Assembly (NCBI GenBank): GCA_026707945.1
Contig: JAPOVV010000077.1
Location: 219,654-283,653, forward strand
Length of the DNA stretch: 64,000 nt
From: Gammaproteobacteria bacterium
GTDB lineage: Bacteria > Pseudomonadota > Gammaproteobacteria > Pseudomonadales > Azotimanducaceae
Direction: 5' to 3'
The first letter of the stretch is position 1. Every line of letters begins with the position of its first letter. The notes under the pieces were generated by a model. That model was given only the letters and a program-made list of their open reading frames with translations. It made no database searches and was not told the DNA's origin. Position numbers and translations under genes: made by a program. Below, in pieces: positions 42,771-51,357 of this stretch.

Positions 42771-44912
42771 ATGAAGAATCGGACGTTCCGTCTATTTAGT
42801 ATGTTGTTCCTACTATGCCTATGCATGGATTCAATCGTCGCTCGCGAGGGTACGGATCCTCGACCTCGAGCGCAAGCGAAATATCTGCCAACGGCCCCCA
42901 TCTTTGATGGGTCCGTTGAAGACGACCCAGCTTGGCAACCACTGACGCCTTTGACTAACTTCACACAGCAAAATCCGAACAATGGCGAGCCAGCGACATT
43001 GATGACGAAGGTGTATGTCGGTTACACCGATGAAGCGCTACATATTGCGTTCATCGCATACGAGGATGACATTGACGACATGGCACCTTCTAGTAATGGC
43101 TGGGAATCAGACGCTGTCATGGTCGTCATTGATCCCTATCGAAGTGAATTGAGCGGTACGGTGTTTTCGACCAACCAAACAGGTGTGGAATGGGACGCAT
43201 CACTCTTTAACGGTAACTCCGACTGGAACTGGTCAACGGTTTGGGACGCGAAGACGAAAGTGAACGAAGATAACTGGAGTGTCGAGATGGTCATTCCGTT
43301 TACTTCAATTCAGTATCCCAAACAAGAGGTTCAATCGTGGGGGATCAATTTCAGCCGATACGTTAAGAATCGCAACGAAAACTCCGTTTGGGCGCCAATA
43401 CCGCGACAGTTTTCGATTTGGAGACTTGGTTTAGCTGGTGTGATAGAGGACATCAAACCACCCCCGTCCAAGCGCAATATCAGATTCAATCCGTACCTGA
43501 TTACGGCTCAAGGCGAAGGAGAAGATCAGGAACTGGTCGACCGTTCGGATTACGGTTTTGATGTCCTGTATTCGTTGTCGCCTACCCTTAATCTCACCGC
43601 GACATTCAATACAGATTTCGCACAGGTCGAATCGGATCGATTACAGATCAACACGGGACGATTTAGTTTGTTTTTCCCCGAGACTCGACCATTCTTTCTC
43701 GAGAACAGTGCGCTTTTCTCAATCGGTGTACCTAGAGAAACACTTGTGTTTCATAGTCGCCGAATCGGAATTGCACGTGACGGCACACGACTACCCATGG
43801 ACGGTGGGGTTAAGTTAGCTGGTCACGTCGGCCGACAAAATGAAGTCGGGTTGATGTATCTCCGTGCAGATAGCGCAATTGACGAAAGCTATGAGGACTT
43901 TGCGGTTGCTCGATATAGTCGAACCTTAACGAACCGCTCTAAGTTTGGATTTCTCGCGACGAACCGTGATTCAGGGTCCTTCCAATCTCAGTCATTCGCC
44001 GGCGATCTACAGTGGGGGATTGGGGAGTACGGTGAAATCCGATCGTTTTTTGCAACGTCTAGCGCAAACGACGGAATTGATCGCGATGACGAGTACACGT
44101 ACGCAATCTACGGAGTCTACAACTCACCTGATTGGCAATCCAGCGCGAGTTATCACGAAGTTGGTGCCGGATTCAACCCCGCCATGGGTTTCGTACAGCG
44201 TCGAAATTCGCGAAAAATCCATGTAGCGTCTCGACGATCAGTACTAATCGATAGTAAATGGGGTCTGCGTGAGTGGCGACCGCAAGGCATCTACACAGCT
44301 TATTGGGATTTTGATGGAGAGAAAGAGAGCGGATACCTTACTCTCGACAGCGACTTCATCTGGAAAAACGGTGCTAATTTTTCGTCCGCCATAAATCTCG
44401 CTGAAGAACGGGTCCGATACCCGTTTTACGTTGCAGGTGAGGAAGTTCTAGTGGGCGAATACAGGTCACCCGAACTAAATATCGCCGTCAATGGACCGTT
44501 CGATAGGAAGTGGGGGATTAGTGGTGCGCTTAGGGTCGGTGGTTTCTACCAGGGAGATCGAACAGCAGTAAACGTCTTTTCAAGCTACACGTTCAGCGAA
44601 CACCTCAATATGTCGATCGGCTACAACTTCAGTGAGGTGGACTTCCCAAATCTAGAAGAACCGTTTGATTTCTCTCTAATGAGCTTTGGATTCCGCGCTG
44701 CGTTTACTCCTAAACTCACTTTTTCCGGTCGGTTGCAATATAACGATGCCGACGATGTATTGTCTACTAACGTGCGCTTTGCGTGGTTACGGTCGGCCAG
44801 CACTGGTTTCTATCTGGTGTATAGCGAGGTTGACGACGGTAGATTCGCAGACGCGTCTCAACGACGATCTGTCGTGCTGAAATACAGTCATATGTTCGAC
44901 GTCAATTTCTAA
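42771..44912 (+). CDS. CBM9-like / DUF5916 outer-membrane protein
   Basis: Exported protein of 713 residues. A signal peptide (1 to ~24, 'RLFSMLFLLCLCMDSIVA') is followed by a CBM9-like domain (~40-215): 'PTAPIFDGSVEDDPAWQPLTPLTNFTQ', 'VYVGYTDEALHIAFIAYEDDIDDM' and 'VSAVEMVIPF'-type strands ('NWSVEMVIPFTSIQYPK'). The rest is a large outer-membrane barrel region, DUF5916, with 'ALNLTATFNTDFAQVESDR'-like beta strands and 'FFPETRPFFLENSALF'. The final strand 'VVLKYSHMFDVNF' ends in Phe. ATG 42771 is preferred over 42642 because the signal peptide begins there. Function unknown; CBM9-like domains often bind sugars or heme. Confidence 0.82.
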   Translation: MKNRTFRLFSMLFLLCLCMDSIVAREGTDPRPRAQAKYLPTAPIFDGSVEDDPAWQPLTPLTNFTQQNPNNGEPATLMTKVYVGYTDEALHIAFIAYEDDIDDMAPSSNGWESDAVMVVIDPYRSELSGTVFSTNQTGVEWDASLFNGNSDWNWSTVWDAKTKVNEDNWSVEMVIPFTSIQYPKQEVQSWGINFSRYVKNRNENSVWAPIPRQFSIWRLGLAGVIEDIKPPPSKRNIRFNPYLITAQGEGEDQELVDRSDYGFDVLYSLSPTLNLTATFNTDFAQVESDRLQINTGRFSLFFPETRPFFLENSALFSIGVPRETLVFHSRRIGIARDGTRLPMDGGVKLAGHVGRQNEVGLMYLRADSAIDESYEDFAVARYSRTLTNRSKFGFLATNRDSGSFQSQSFAGDLQWGIGEYGEIRSFFATSSANDGIDRDDEYTYAIYGVYNSPDWQSSASYHEVGAGFNPAMGFVQRRNSRKIHVASRRSVLIDSKWGLREWRPQGIYTAYWDFDGEKESGYLTLDSDFIWKNGANFSSAINLAEERVRYPFYVAGEEVLVGEYRSPELNIAVNGPFDRKWGISGALRVGGFYQGDRTAVNVFSSYTFSEHLNMSIGYNFSEVDFPNLEEPFDFSLMSFGFRAAFTPKLTFSGRLQYNDADDVLSTNVRFAWLRSASTGFYLVYSEVDDGRFADASQRRSVVLKYSHMFDVNF

Positions 44913-45028
44913 TTCGATCCGGACGTGCGTTGCGATTACTGAATATCTACGACGGTTCACTTTTAAAGATAACCCGCTGTAGCGATGTGCGTAGATAATC
45001 GCTCGCTTTAACTTGATACAGTGAACTA

Positions 45029-45958
45029 GTGCCTCTACTAAGCGAATACCGTGCCCTCCTCGACCAACTAGCTGAAGCTGACGCACCGCCTCTCACGGAG
45101 ATGCCTATCGAAGCCGCTCGCGCGATGTTTCGTGTCGCGCAACCAACGCGGCCGGATATCGCAGTCGGTACTGTCATAAATCGAGAAATCGAAGGTCGAA
45201 ACGGATCAATTCCAATTAGGGTCTACACACCGAGCGGACCTGGGCCGTTCCCCGTTGCAATGATGTTTCACGGCGGCGGTTGGGTGATTGGCGATCTAGA
45301 GACTGTCGATGCGCAGTCGCGCCAGGTCTGCAATCAAGTTGGTTGTGTTGTGGTCGCCGTTGACTACCGACTTGCTCCCGAGCATCGCTTCCCTGCCGCT
45401 GCAGAGGACTGCTACGACGCTACCGAGTGGACATATGAGAACGCCTCTGAAGTTAACGCAGATCCAACTAGACTAGCTGTCGCCGGCGATAGTGCTGGTG
45501 GGAACTTGGCCGCCGTTGTGGCACAAATGGCCCGCGACAAAGATGGACCACCGATCGTATTTCAACTGCTTGTTTATCCGGTTACCAACGGTCATGTCTT
45601 TGAAACGGACTCATACCGAGAGAATGCCGAAGGGTACATGCTCACTGCGAATTCAATGCACTGGTTTTGGGACCACTATGCTGATGCCGCTGATCGCTCC
45701 AATCCGTACGCCTCCCCGATTTGCTCCCTTGAACTTTCGAATCTACCTCCCGCGTTAATTCAGGTTGCTGAGTTCGATCCTCTTCGAGATGAAGGTCTTC
45801 AATATGCAGAAGCACTGGTTGCCGCAGGAGGCGAAGCGCGATCACATTGCTATGAAGGATTCATTCATGGGTTCTTCTCTCATTTTGATTCTGTGCCGCC
45901 TACGCGCATTGCCATGGATGACGCTTGTGCGGCTTTACAAGAAGCTTTCAATCGATAG
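45029..45958 (+). CDS. Alpha/beta hydrolase, hormone-sensitive-lipase (GDXG) family
   Basis: Esterase of 309 residues from GTG 45029. 'MMFHGGGWVIGDLET' is the HGGGW oxyanion motif, 'VAGDSAGGNLAAVVA' the GDSAGG nucleophile elbow, 'EFDPLRDEG' carries the acid and 'HGFFSHF' the catalytic His. The N-terminal cap 'YRALLDQLAEADAPPLTEMPIEAARAM' is typical of the family. Acts on short-chain esters; substrate unknown. A further SDR gene follows after 16 bp, and both may belong to one catabolic unit. Confidence 0.92.
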   Translation: MPLLSEYRALLDQLAEADAPPLTEMPIEAARAMFRVAQPTRPDIAVGTVINREIEGRNGSIPIRVYTPSGPGPFPVAMMFHGGGWVIGDLETVDAQSRQVCNQVGCVVVAVDYRLAPEHRFPAAAEDCYDATEWTYENASEVNADPTRLAVAGDSAGGNLAAVVAQMARDKDGPPIVFQLLVYPVTNGHVFETDSYRENAEGYMLTANSMHWFWDHYADAADRSNPYASPICSLELSNLPPALIQVAEFDPLRDEGLQYAEALVAAGGEARSHCYEGFIHGFFSHFDSVPPTRIAMDDACAALQEAFNR

Positions 45959-45974
45959 GGATAACCGGTAAGAC

Positions 45975-46697
45975 ATGAAAACAGCAATCGTCATTGGCGT
46001 AGGTCCACTAAATGGACTAGGTGCTCAACTTAGTGTTCGTTTCGCTCAACGTGGTCTGCGCACATTTGTTGCCGGTAGAACGCAAGCGAATGTAGATGCG
46101 GTTGCCTCACATATTCAAGGACAAGGTCACGATGCCATTGGTGTTGCGACTGACGCCCGTGATCCCGATTCGATTTCTTCATTGTTCGACCTAGCTACCG
46201 CTGGTGAAAATGAATTGACTCTCGCGATCTATAACGTCGGGAACAACACTCCCGGTCAAATCGCTAGTATGGATCCGGGCTACTTCGAAGCGAGCTGGCG
46301 CACTTGCTGTTTTGGTGGCTTTCTCTTTGCACAAGAAGCTGTAAATCACATGCTTCCTGACGGCGGTACGCTGCTGTTTACGGGTGCGAGTGCATCGATG
46401 CGAGGCCGGGCAAACTTCGGTGCATTCAATTCAGGTAAAGGCGCACTACGCTTAATGGCACAAGCATTGGCAAAGGAATGTGGACCGGACGGAATCCATG
46501 TGGGACACGTCGTGATCGACGGTCCGATCGGCGGCGACAAGATTATTAAAGGCATCCCGCAATATGCCGAGCAAGTTGGCGAAGCGGGATTGATCGATCT
46601 TCAAGGAATCGTTGACGCGTACGAATACATGTACGATCAATCGCGCAGAGCTTGGACCTTCGAAGTAGACGTACGTACTTCGATCGAGAAATGGTAA
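45975..46697 (+). CDS. SDR-family protein with Phe in place of catalytic Tyr
   Basis: Rossmann-fold SDR of 240 residues. The cofactor motif is 'GVGPLNGLGAQLS' (G8-x-G10-xxx-G14-x-G16). 'NVGNNTPG' stands near the NNAG position and 'LLFTGASASM' places Ser139. The YxxxK motif reads FNSGK (F151, K155), so the catalytic tyrosine is missing. Some SDR-like proteins with F-x-x-x-K occur, and activity may be altered or lost. It follows the esterase gene and ends before a strong terminator. Confidence 0.8.
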   Translation: MKTAIVIGVGPLNGLGAQLSVRFAQRGLRTFVAGRTQANVDAVASHIQGQGHDAIGVATDARDPDSISSLFDLATAGENELTLAIYNVGNNTPGQIASMDPGYFEASWRTCCFGGFLFAQEAVNHMLPDGGTLLFTGASASMRGRANFGAFNSGKGALRLMAQALAKECGPDGIHVGHVVIDGPIGGDKIIKGIPQYAEQVGEAGLIDLQGIVDAYEYMYDQSRRAWTFEVDVRTSIEKW

Positions 46698-46776
46698 ATC
46701 GACTCAACCATTACGCTTGTAGGCGCCTACACACCCGTAAATCCTCAGGATTTGTGAACACGACGAATTGAGAAGG

Positions 46777-46806
46777 AAAAACCGCGGAATACCCGCGGTT
46801 TTCTCT
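46777..46806. terminator. Bidirectional intrinsic terminator
   Basis: CCGCGG (46782-46787) and CCGCGG (46793-46798) pair around a five-base loop, flanked by A-rich sequence on the left and TTTTC on the right. It separates the SDR gene from the convergent MaoC gene and could end both transcripts. Confidence 0.85.
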
Positions 46807-46816
46807 TAGTTCGACG

Positions 46817-47224
46817 TTACTCGACTCTGGCCTGCGCAGTTCCCTTCGCAACCTCTACGCCGTTCTGATTCGTCGTAGTTACGGATAGATTGACCAGCCC
46901 ATTCTCAATCGATTCAACGGTAGCGGTCGATTGCAATGTATCCCCAGGGAACACCTGGCTAGTGAATCGAACACCAAATTCCGTAAGGCGACCGTCGCCA
47001 ACGTAGTTTGTCAACATCCGTCCAGTCAACCCCATCGTCAGCATTCCATGCGCAAAGACGGTCGGATAGCCAGCAACCTTTGTCGCGAACGGCTCGTCAG
47101 TGTGTACTGGGTTGTAATCACCAGATGCGCCTGCGTACATCACGATTTGAGTTCGTTTCAAATCTTCGACGACCGTTTCCGTGTAAGTATCGCCGACGTT
47201 TAACTCGCTTGCTTTAAGTGTCAT
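46817..47224 (-). CDS. MaoC-family hydratase
   Basis: Hot-dog-fold hydratase of 135 residues. 'QIVMYAGASGDYNPVHTDEPFATKVAGYPTVFAHGMLTMG' holds the R-specific enoyl-CoA hydratase motif with the Asp-x4-His pair (D and H in SGDYNPVH). The length is that of single-domain MaoC proteins. A larger MaoC-like protein is encoded immediately upstream on the same strand (9 bp), so the two probably form a heteromer, as in two-subunit 2-enoyl-CoA hydratases. Substrate unknown. Confidence 0.87.
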   Translation of the reverse strand: MTLKASELNVGDTYTETVVEDLKRTQIVMYAGASGDYNPVHTDEPFATKVAGYPTVFAHGMLTMGLTGRMLTNYVGDGRLTEFGVRFTSQVFPGDTLQSTATVESIENGLVNLSVTTTNQNGVEVAKGTAQARVE

Positions 47225-47233
47225 CTCTTTCTC

Positions 47234-47779
47234 CTACTTCTGATCAACTGGTCGCTCGGTCGATACCCCGACGCTAGTTGCCGTGACGACCAGTTCACCG
47301 TTCTGATCTCGATATTCAGTTACTGACTCGCGAAATACCAACTTACCTGAGCGTCGTCCAACCCGTTCCCAAGTTTCACCCGGTCGCGACGAGGCGGTCA
47401 AGACGTCTCCTACTTTCGGATGTCGATGATAAACGTAGCGTTGTTCCGCATGTAAGCCTCCGCCTCCACCACCTCGACGTTGCTTGTTGCCTTCACCGTC
47501 GCCCGATTTAGTGTCCTCGCTCTTGGGTTCTTCGCGTCGTATTGCACTAGTGGGATTCGATCCAGAACCCATCCACCCAATACCGTCTACCCTTGGGCGC
47601 AACCCGTAAGTTGGGTCAAACTGTGCACTTGCCTGCACAAAGGTAGGTGGTGCGATGATTGCACCGGGTTCCGCATCCGCAGCGTATTCCTTGTCGTAGT
47701 AAATCTGATTGTCATCACCGATCGAGCGAGCGAACATCATGATGTGACTCGCTTCAATCGAGAATTTATCAACGGCCAT
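47234..47779 (-). CDS. MaoC-like hydratase subunit, N-terminal FAS1-like type
   Basis: A 181-residue hot-dog protein. 'FSIEASHIMMFARSIGDDNQIYYDKEYA' and 'IIAPPTFVQASAQFDP' match the N-terminal dehydratase-like half of split MaoC enzymes; 'YHRHPKVGDVLTAS' lies in the second part. A glycine/arginine-rich stretch 'KQRRGGGGGGLHAEQR' interrupts the fold and looks like a loop. AAGGAGG sits four bases before the ATG at 47779, fixing that start over the upstream ATG at 47800. It precedes the smaller MaoC gene and probably pairs with it. Confidence 0.82.
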   Translation of the reverse strand: MAVDKFSIEASHIMMFARSIGDDNQIYYDKEYAADAEPGAIIAPPTFVQASAQFDPTYGLRPRVDGIGWMGSGSNPTSAIRREEPKSEDTKSGDGEGNKQRRGGGGGGLHAEQRYVYHRHPKVGDVLTASSRPGETWERVGRRSGKLVFRESVTEYRDQNGELVVTATSVGVSTERPVDQK

Positions 47780-47839
47780 GTTTCCTCCTTGTTGGTTCAA
47801 TGGATCTCGTTTTTCGCATTTCGTACCGCCGAAGCTCGA

Positions 47840-48616
47840 TTAGCTACCCTTGAACCTCGGCGGTCTCTTTTCGAGAAACGCTCGAATCCCCTCTTTCGCA
47901 TCGTCAGTCTGCACGAGCGCTCCTTGCGCGTATTTTTCGAGCATCTGCGCGGCTGCGGTACTCCCCTCCATCCCAAAGTTCACCATCATTTTCATGGTGT
48001 GAGGGACGAACGGAGCAAACTCTGCAATGTGTTCGCTCATCGCACGCGCTTCATCAATGAGTTGCTCAGATTCAACGATGCGCGTGATTAGACCTATCGC
48101 TAGTGCGCGATCAGCGTCAATAGGGTCTCCCATGAGCAACATTTCTAAACCCCAACCTCGACCAACTATGCGAGGCAATCGAGCAGTCGCACCTCCACCC
48201 GGAATGATGCCAAGTTTCCCCTCGGGCGTTGCAAATCGGGACTTTGGTGTAGCGATTCGTAAGTCGCAGCCTAATGCAACCTCTAACCCACCACCCATAC
48301 AGATGCCATCGATTGCAGCAATTGTTGGTTTCGATAACCTTTCTAACTGATCAGCTAACCCTTGAACGATGGGTTCAAGCGCTTTCTTGAAGTCCCGATC
48401 TTTGACTTCACTTAAGTCTGATCCACTCGCAAACGCACGACCACCAGCACCGGTAATGGTTACGGCGCGCACGCGGTCGTCGAGCTCGGTCTCCGCGACT
48501 GCATCTTGCAATTCTGCTAGCGTTTCTAACGAAATTGCATTGTGTTTCTCAGGTCGATTGATCGTAATCAACGCCATAGGCGTATCGATATCGAGACTGA
48601 TCTGGTTATAGCTCAT
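47840..48616 (-). CDS. Enoyl-CoA hydratase
   Basis: Crotonase of 258 residues from ATG 48616. 'TINRPEKHNAISLETLAEL' is the N-terminal signature, 'TGAGGRAFASGSDLSE' the first oxyanion loop, 'AIDGICMGGGLEVALGCDLRIATPKSRFATPEGKLGIIPGGG' the core. Glu at 'RFATPEGKLG' corresponds to a catalytic glutamate; the other glutamate lies in 'DLSEVKD'-like context. Typical of beta-oxidation hydratases. It is upstream of the two MaoC genes on the same strand (60 bp), so three hydratase-type proteins are grouped here. Confidence 0.9.
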   Translation of the reverse strand: MSYNQISLDIDTPMALITINRPEKHNAISLETLAELQDAVAETELDDRVRAVTITGAGGRAFASGSDLSEVKDRDFKKALEPIVQGLADQLERLSKPTIAAIDGICMGGGLEVALGCDLRIATPKSRFATPEGKLGIIPGGGATARLPRIVGRGWGLEMLLMGDPIDADRALAIGLITRIVESEQLIDEARAMSEHIAEFAPFVPHTMKMMVNFGMEGSTAAAQMLEKYAQGALVQTDDAKEGIRAFLEKRPPRFKGS

Positions 48617-48666
48617 GATCGCCACCGAAGTGAACGGCGGATTTTAGTTAGGGCGAAATGCGGGAA

Positions 48667-49983
48667 CTACGGTATCGTTTCCATTGGCTGAGATCGCGTA
48701 ATGGTCACGCAGACGTCGGTACCACCCCCTTTGGTTTCGCCGATTGCAACCGACCATCCGAAGTTATCGCACAGCTGTTTGACAATCGCTAAGCCTAGAC
48801 CGCTATGACGGAATTCGCCACCCCGTGCGCTGTCCATTCGGTAAAAAGGTCTAAACACTCTCGTACGTTCTTCCTCGGGAATGCCATGTCCGCAGTCCCG
48901 TACATGTATCGCGACGTGATCATCATCTACTGCAACAAACATCGAAACGTCGCCTGCATGTTCTATGGCATTCAAGACGAGATTCGTTAAGACACGACTG
49001 AAGGCACTAGGCGCTAGTTCAACCTCAAATTGTCGTTCACCTTCCCACTCAATACTTATGTCCGTAGCGATTCCATCGACTAGGGACGTAAAAAAAGAGT
49101 GGAATGGAACTCGTTCGGAGGTTTCTTGCGTACCTCTTGCGTACTCGAGCGCGTTCTCAACGAGCTCATCCATTTGAGATAGATCGTTCGCCAGTTGATC
49201 AGCGACGCCATCGCCGAGTTCATCGCGATTGATCTCGAGCGCGAGTCGCATTCGCGTCAAAGGAGTACGGATGTCATGGGAAATCCCTGCTAGCAGAGCT
49301 GTTCGATTCTCAAGCAATGCAGTGATCTCTTCGTACATCTGATTGAGATTTGCCGTAAGCGTTCGAATTTCTCTAGGGCCTTCGACAGGGATCGCCTCAA
49401 ACGCGGTTCGACCTCGAAATCTTTCTGTTGCATTGGACGCACGCTGCAGAGGTCGTGCGATTCGCCTGACAGCGATATACGACGCAAGCATGACGATGAT
49501 TGCCGCAACGATGACAACGGCAAATCCGACGATTTGTTGCGTCAAGTAAGGCAATTCAGAAGAAAACCCTATTTGAAGCTCGAGTGAACCACCTGTCGGA
49601 TTTGGCAGATTGACCCAGTAGTGCTCCACATCTTCGTAAAACGTCACATCAGCGCCAAACCGGTCGACGAGCGCGTCACGCAGTAACGAAAAATAACTAG
49701 CTTCCCATGTCGCGGCTGGCATGTCTTGATTGATCGTGCTGACTAGCAAGTCATGATTGACGAGTACTTGTAGCTCGAACTCCGCACGCCGATCGGCAGG
49801 TAGTTCAAAGTAAGTATTTGCTGCCAGTTCGATGATCGCCGCTTGATTATTAGCCGCTCTTTGCATGAGTGGCTCTACGATCAGTAAGTTGATCGAAACG
49901 AGGGCGGAACCTAATATTGCGGTAGCAGCCAACGCAAATACCGCAGTCGTACGGGTCAGAAGCGACCCGCGAAACTCAATCAC
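48667..49983 (-). CDS. EnvZ-like sensor histidine kinase
   Basis: Membrane histidine kinase of 438 residues. TM1 is at ~12-36, a periplasmic sensor at ~37-148, TM2 at ~149-172 and HAMP at ~172-225 ('RRIARPLQRASNATERF'). The DHp helix carries 'LLAGISHDIRTPLTRMRL' (His236). The ATPase domain has N box 'NLVLNAIEHAG', G1 'RDCGHGIPEEE' and G2 'GLGLAIVKQL'. The arrangement matches EnvZ. It is downstream of the OmpR-like regulator by five bases, so they are a pair. The stimulus is unknown. Confidence 0.92.
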   Translation of the reverse strand: MIEFRGSLLTRTTAVFALAATAILGSALVSINLLIVEPLMQRAANNQAAIIELAANTYFELPADRRAEFELQVLVNHDLLVSTINQDMPAATWEASYFSLLRDALVDRFGADVTFYEDVEHYWVNLPNPTGGSLELQIGFSSELPYLTQQIVGFAVVIVAAIIVMLASYIAVRRIARPLQRASNATERFRGRTAFEAIPVEGPREIRTLTANLNQMYEEITALLENRTALLAGISHDIRTPLTRMRLALEINRDELGDGVADQLANDLSQMDELVENALEYARGTQETSERVPFHSFFTSLVDGIATDISIEWEGERQFEVELAPSAFSRVLTNLVLNAIEHAGDVSMFVAVDDDHVAIHVRDCGHGIPEEERTRVFRPFYRMDSARGGEFRHSGLGLAIVKQLCDNFGWSVAIGETKGGGTDVCVTITRSQPMETIP

Positions 49984-49988
49984 GCCGT

Positions 49989-50825
49989 TTAGGCGTCTGG
50001 GCGAAACATGTATCCCTTACCCCAAACGGTCTTTACGTATTTTGGATCGTTTGGGTTGACTTCGATTTTGCTGCGTAGTCGCGTAACCCGCACATCGACA
50101 TTCCGTCCCGCAGGCATCTGATGACAACCAGTCAGGCGGGTGTATATAAACTCGCGATCGAGGACACGAAATGGCTCGGTTACGAACAAAGCCAATAACT
50201 CAATATCCGCCGACGTAAGCCCGACCAAATCACCGTCCTTGCGGAGTTCCTTCGTGCGCATGTTCAACTCGAAAGGACCAAACAAGTGAACACGATCCTG
50301 TTCGAGTGACGAGCCTTGCCGCGAGCGTCGAAGCACCGCCGACATGCGGGCCAGTAGTTCCCTCGGATTAAAAGGTTTCGGGAGATAGTCGTCAGCACCA
50401 ATCTCCAATCCCGCAATCCGGTCATCGTCGCTGCCTTTAGCCGAAAGCATCACGATGGGCATGCCGTCGATTTGCTTCAAGCGTTTAGCGATCGACAAAC
50501 CGTCTTCGCCAGGCAACATTAAGTCTAAGATCAATAAATCGAATGAGCGTTTGTAAAGCTCTCGATCTAACCCACGTGCGTTGCCAACTGTAACGACTTC
50601 CATACCCTCACGGGTAAAAAGAGTTGCTAGAGATTCGCGAATATAAGAGTCGTCGTCAACGACTAAAACGCGTGCGCCCGTGTATTCCTTCGGACCCGAA
50701 GGCGCAGCCTGAACGTTATTGCTGCGAAGAATAGGATCGGCCAGAGGAGAGCCTACGAACAGGTGGTCGCGGCTTTCGCGCCTCTTGTTCGCGCGCCGCC
50801 TCAATTTCTTCCTCGCTCGAATCAA
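49989..50825 (-). CDS. OmpR-like response regulator, start uncertain
   Basis: Receiver plus winged-helix DNA-binding protein. 'ARVLVVDDDSYIRESLATLF' starts the receiver with acidic pocket, 'DLLILDLMLPGEDG' holds the phospho-Asp, and 'VMLSAKGSDDDRIAGLEIGADDYLPKPFNPRELLARM' is the alpha4-beta5 face. The C-terminal half is the OmpR/PhoB winged helix ('RNVDVRVTRLRSKIE ... VKTVWGKGYMF'). The nearest standard start is a TTG at 50825, deep inside the upstream gene; before the receiver there is only CTG (50744) or ATT (50732). The real start is unclear, but the domain and pairing with the kinase are firm. Confidence 0.85.
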   Translation of the reverse strand: MIRARKKLRRRANKRRESRDHLFVGSPLADPILRSNNVQAAPSGPKEYTGARVLVVDDDSYIRESLATLFTREGMEVVTVGNARGLDRELYKRSFDLLILDLMLPGEDGLSIAKRLKQIDGMPIVMLSAKGSDDDRIAGLEIGADDYLPKPFNPRELLARMSAVLRRSRQGSSLEQDRVHLFGPFELNMRTKELRKDGDLVGLTSADIELLALFVTEPFRVLDREFIYTRLTGCHQMPAGRNVDVRVTRLRSKIEVNPNDPKYVKTVWGKGYMFRPDA

Positions 50826-51234
50826 CGCGATGGATCACGATATCTTCGAGCACGGGTTCTTCTGATACGTCGCTAGTTGGAAGAGGTTCAGCACTTACCA
50901 CGCGCCCAAAGCGGCGTTCATGTTTTTCGACCTTGAACTCGCCATCGCGCTCAATTCGACGACGGACCTCGCGGAGTAATTCCAGACGTTCGTACGCAGT
51001 CAGTAGGTGAATCTGATTCAGCTTCTGGTTTATCTCGGCGTTTGTGTGCGAACGATAGACCAGCGTATCGGCATCGATTTCACCCAAACGCGCTGAATGT
51101 ACAACTGTCTGTACGGGTTCATTCGATGTTGCGTCTCTAGAGCTCACGTCTTTTGTCGACGGCGGATCATCTTCGCCAAGGACGAACGCGGCGATCGAGA
51201 GGACTAGAACGCCTAGAAAATATTTTGGTCGCAT
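50716..51234 (-). CDS. Exported protein of unknown function
   Basis: A 172-residue protein from ATG 51234, with a short hydrophobic segment (residues ~5-22, 'YFLGVLVLSIAAFVLG') that looks like a signal or lipoprotein-like anchor without a Cys. A charged region follows, including 'INQKLNQIHLLTAYERLELLREVRRRIERDGEFKV', possibly helical or coiled-coil. The C-terminal tail is acidic, then 'ARKPRPPVRRLSSGRSYSSQQ'-like basic (positions 160-172). No family recognised. Its final ~110 bp overlap the possible start region of the regulator gene; the frame here is the longer and better supported. Confidence 0.55.
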   Translation of the reverse strand: MRPKYFLGVLVLSIAAFVLGEDDPPSTKDVSSRDATSNEPVQTVVHSARLGEIDADTLVYRSHTNAEINQKLNQIHLLTAYERLELLREVRRRIERDGEFKVEKHERRFGRVVSAEPLPTSDVSEEPVLEDIVIHRVDSSEEEIEAAREQEARKPRPPVRRLSSGRSYSSQQ

Positions 51235-51303
51235 GTCAGGAGAGAAGTTTACCCCCTTCACATGTATTAAGCCGTATCAAAGTTTGGCAGGATATTTGCA
51301 GCA

Positions 51304-51333
51304 GTCGGTGCTATACCAGAATATAGCACCGAC
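51304..51333. repeat. Perfect 12-bp inverted repeat
   Basis: GTCGGTGCTATA (51304-51315) and TATAGCACCGAC (51322-51333) are exact inverses around a six-base loop. It lies 24 bp beyond the thiolase stop and before the exported-protein gene, both on the minus strand. There is no T tract on either side, so it is not a clean intrinsic terminator; it could be a regulatory or processing hairpin. Confidence 0.7.
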
Positions 51334-51357
51334 CCACTAAATTTACGGCTGCGCTAT

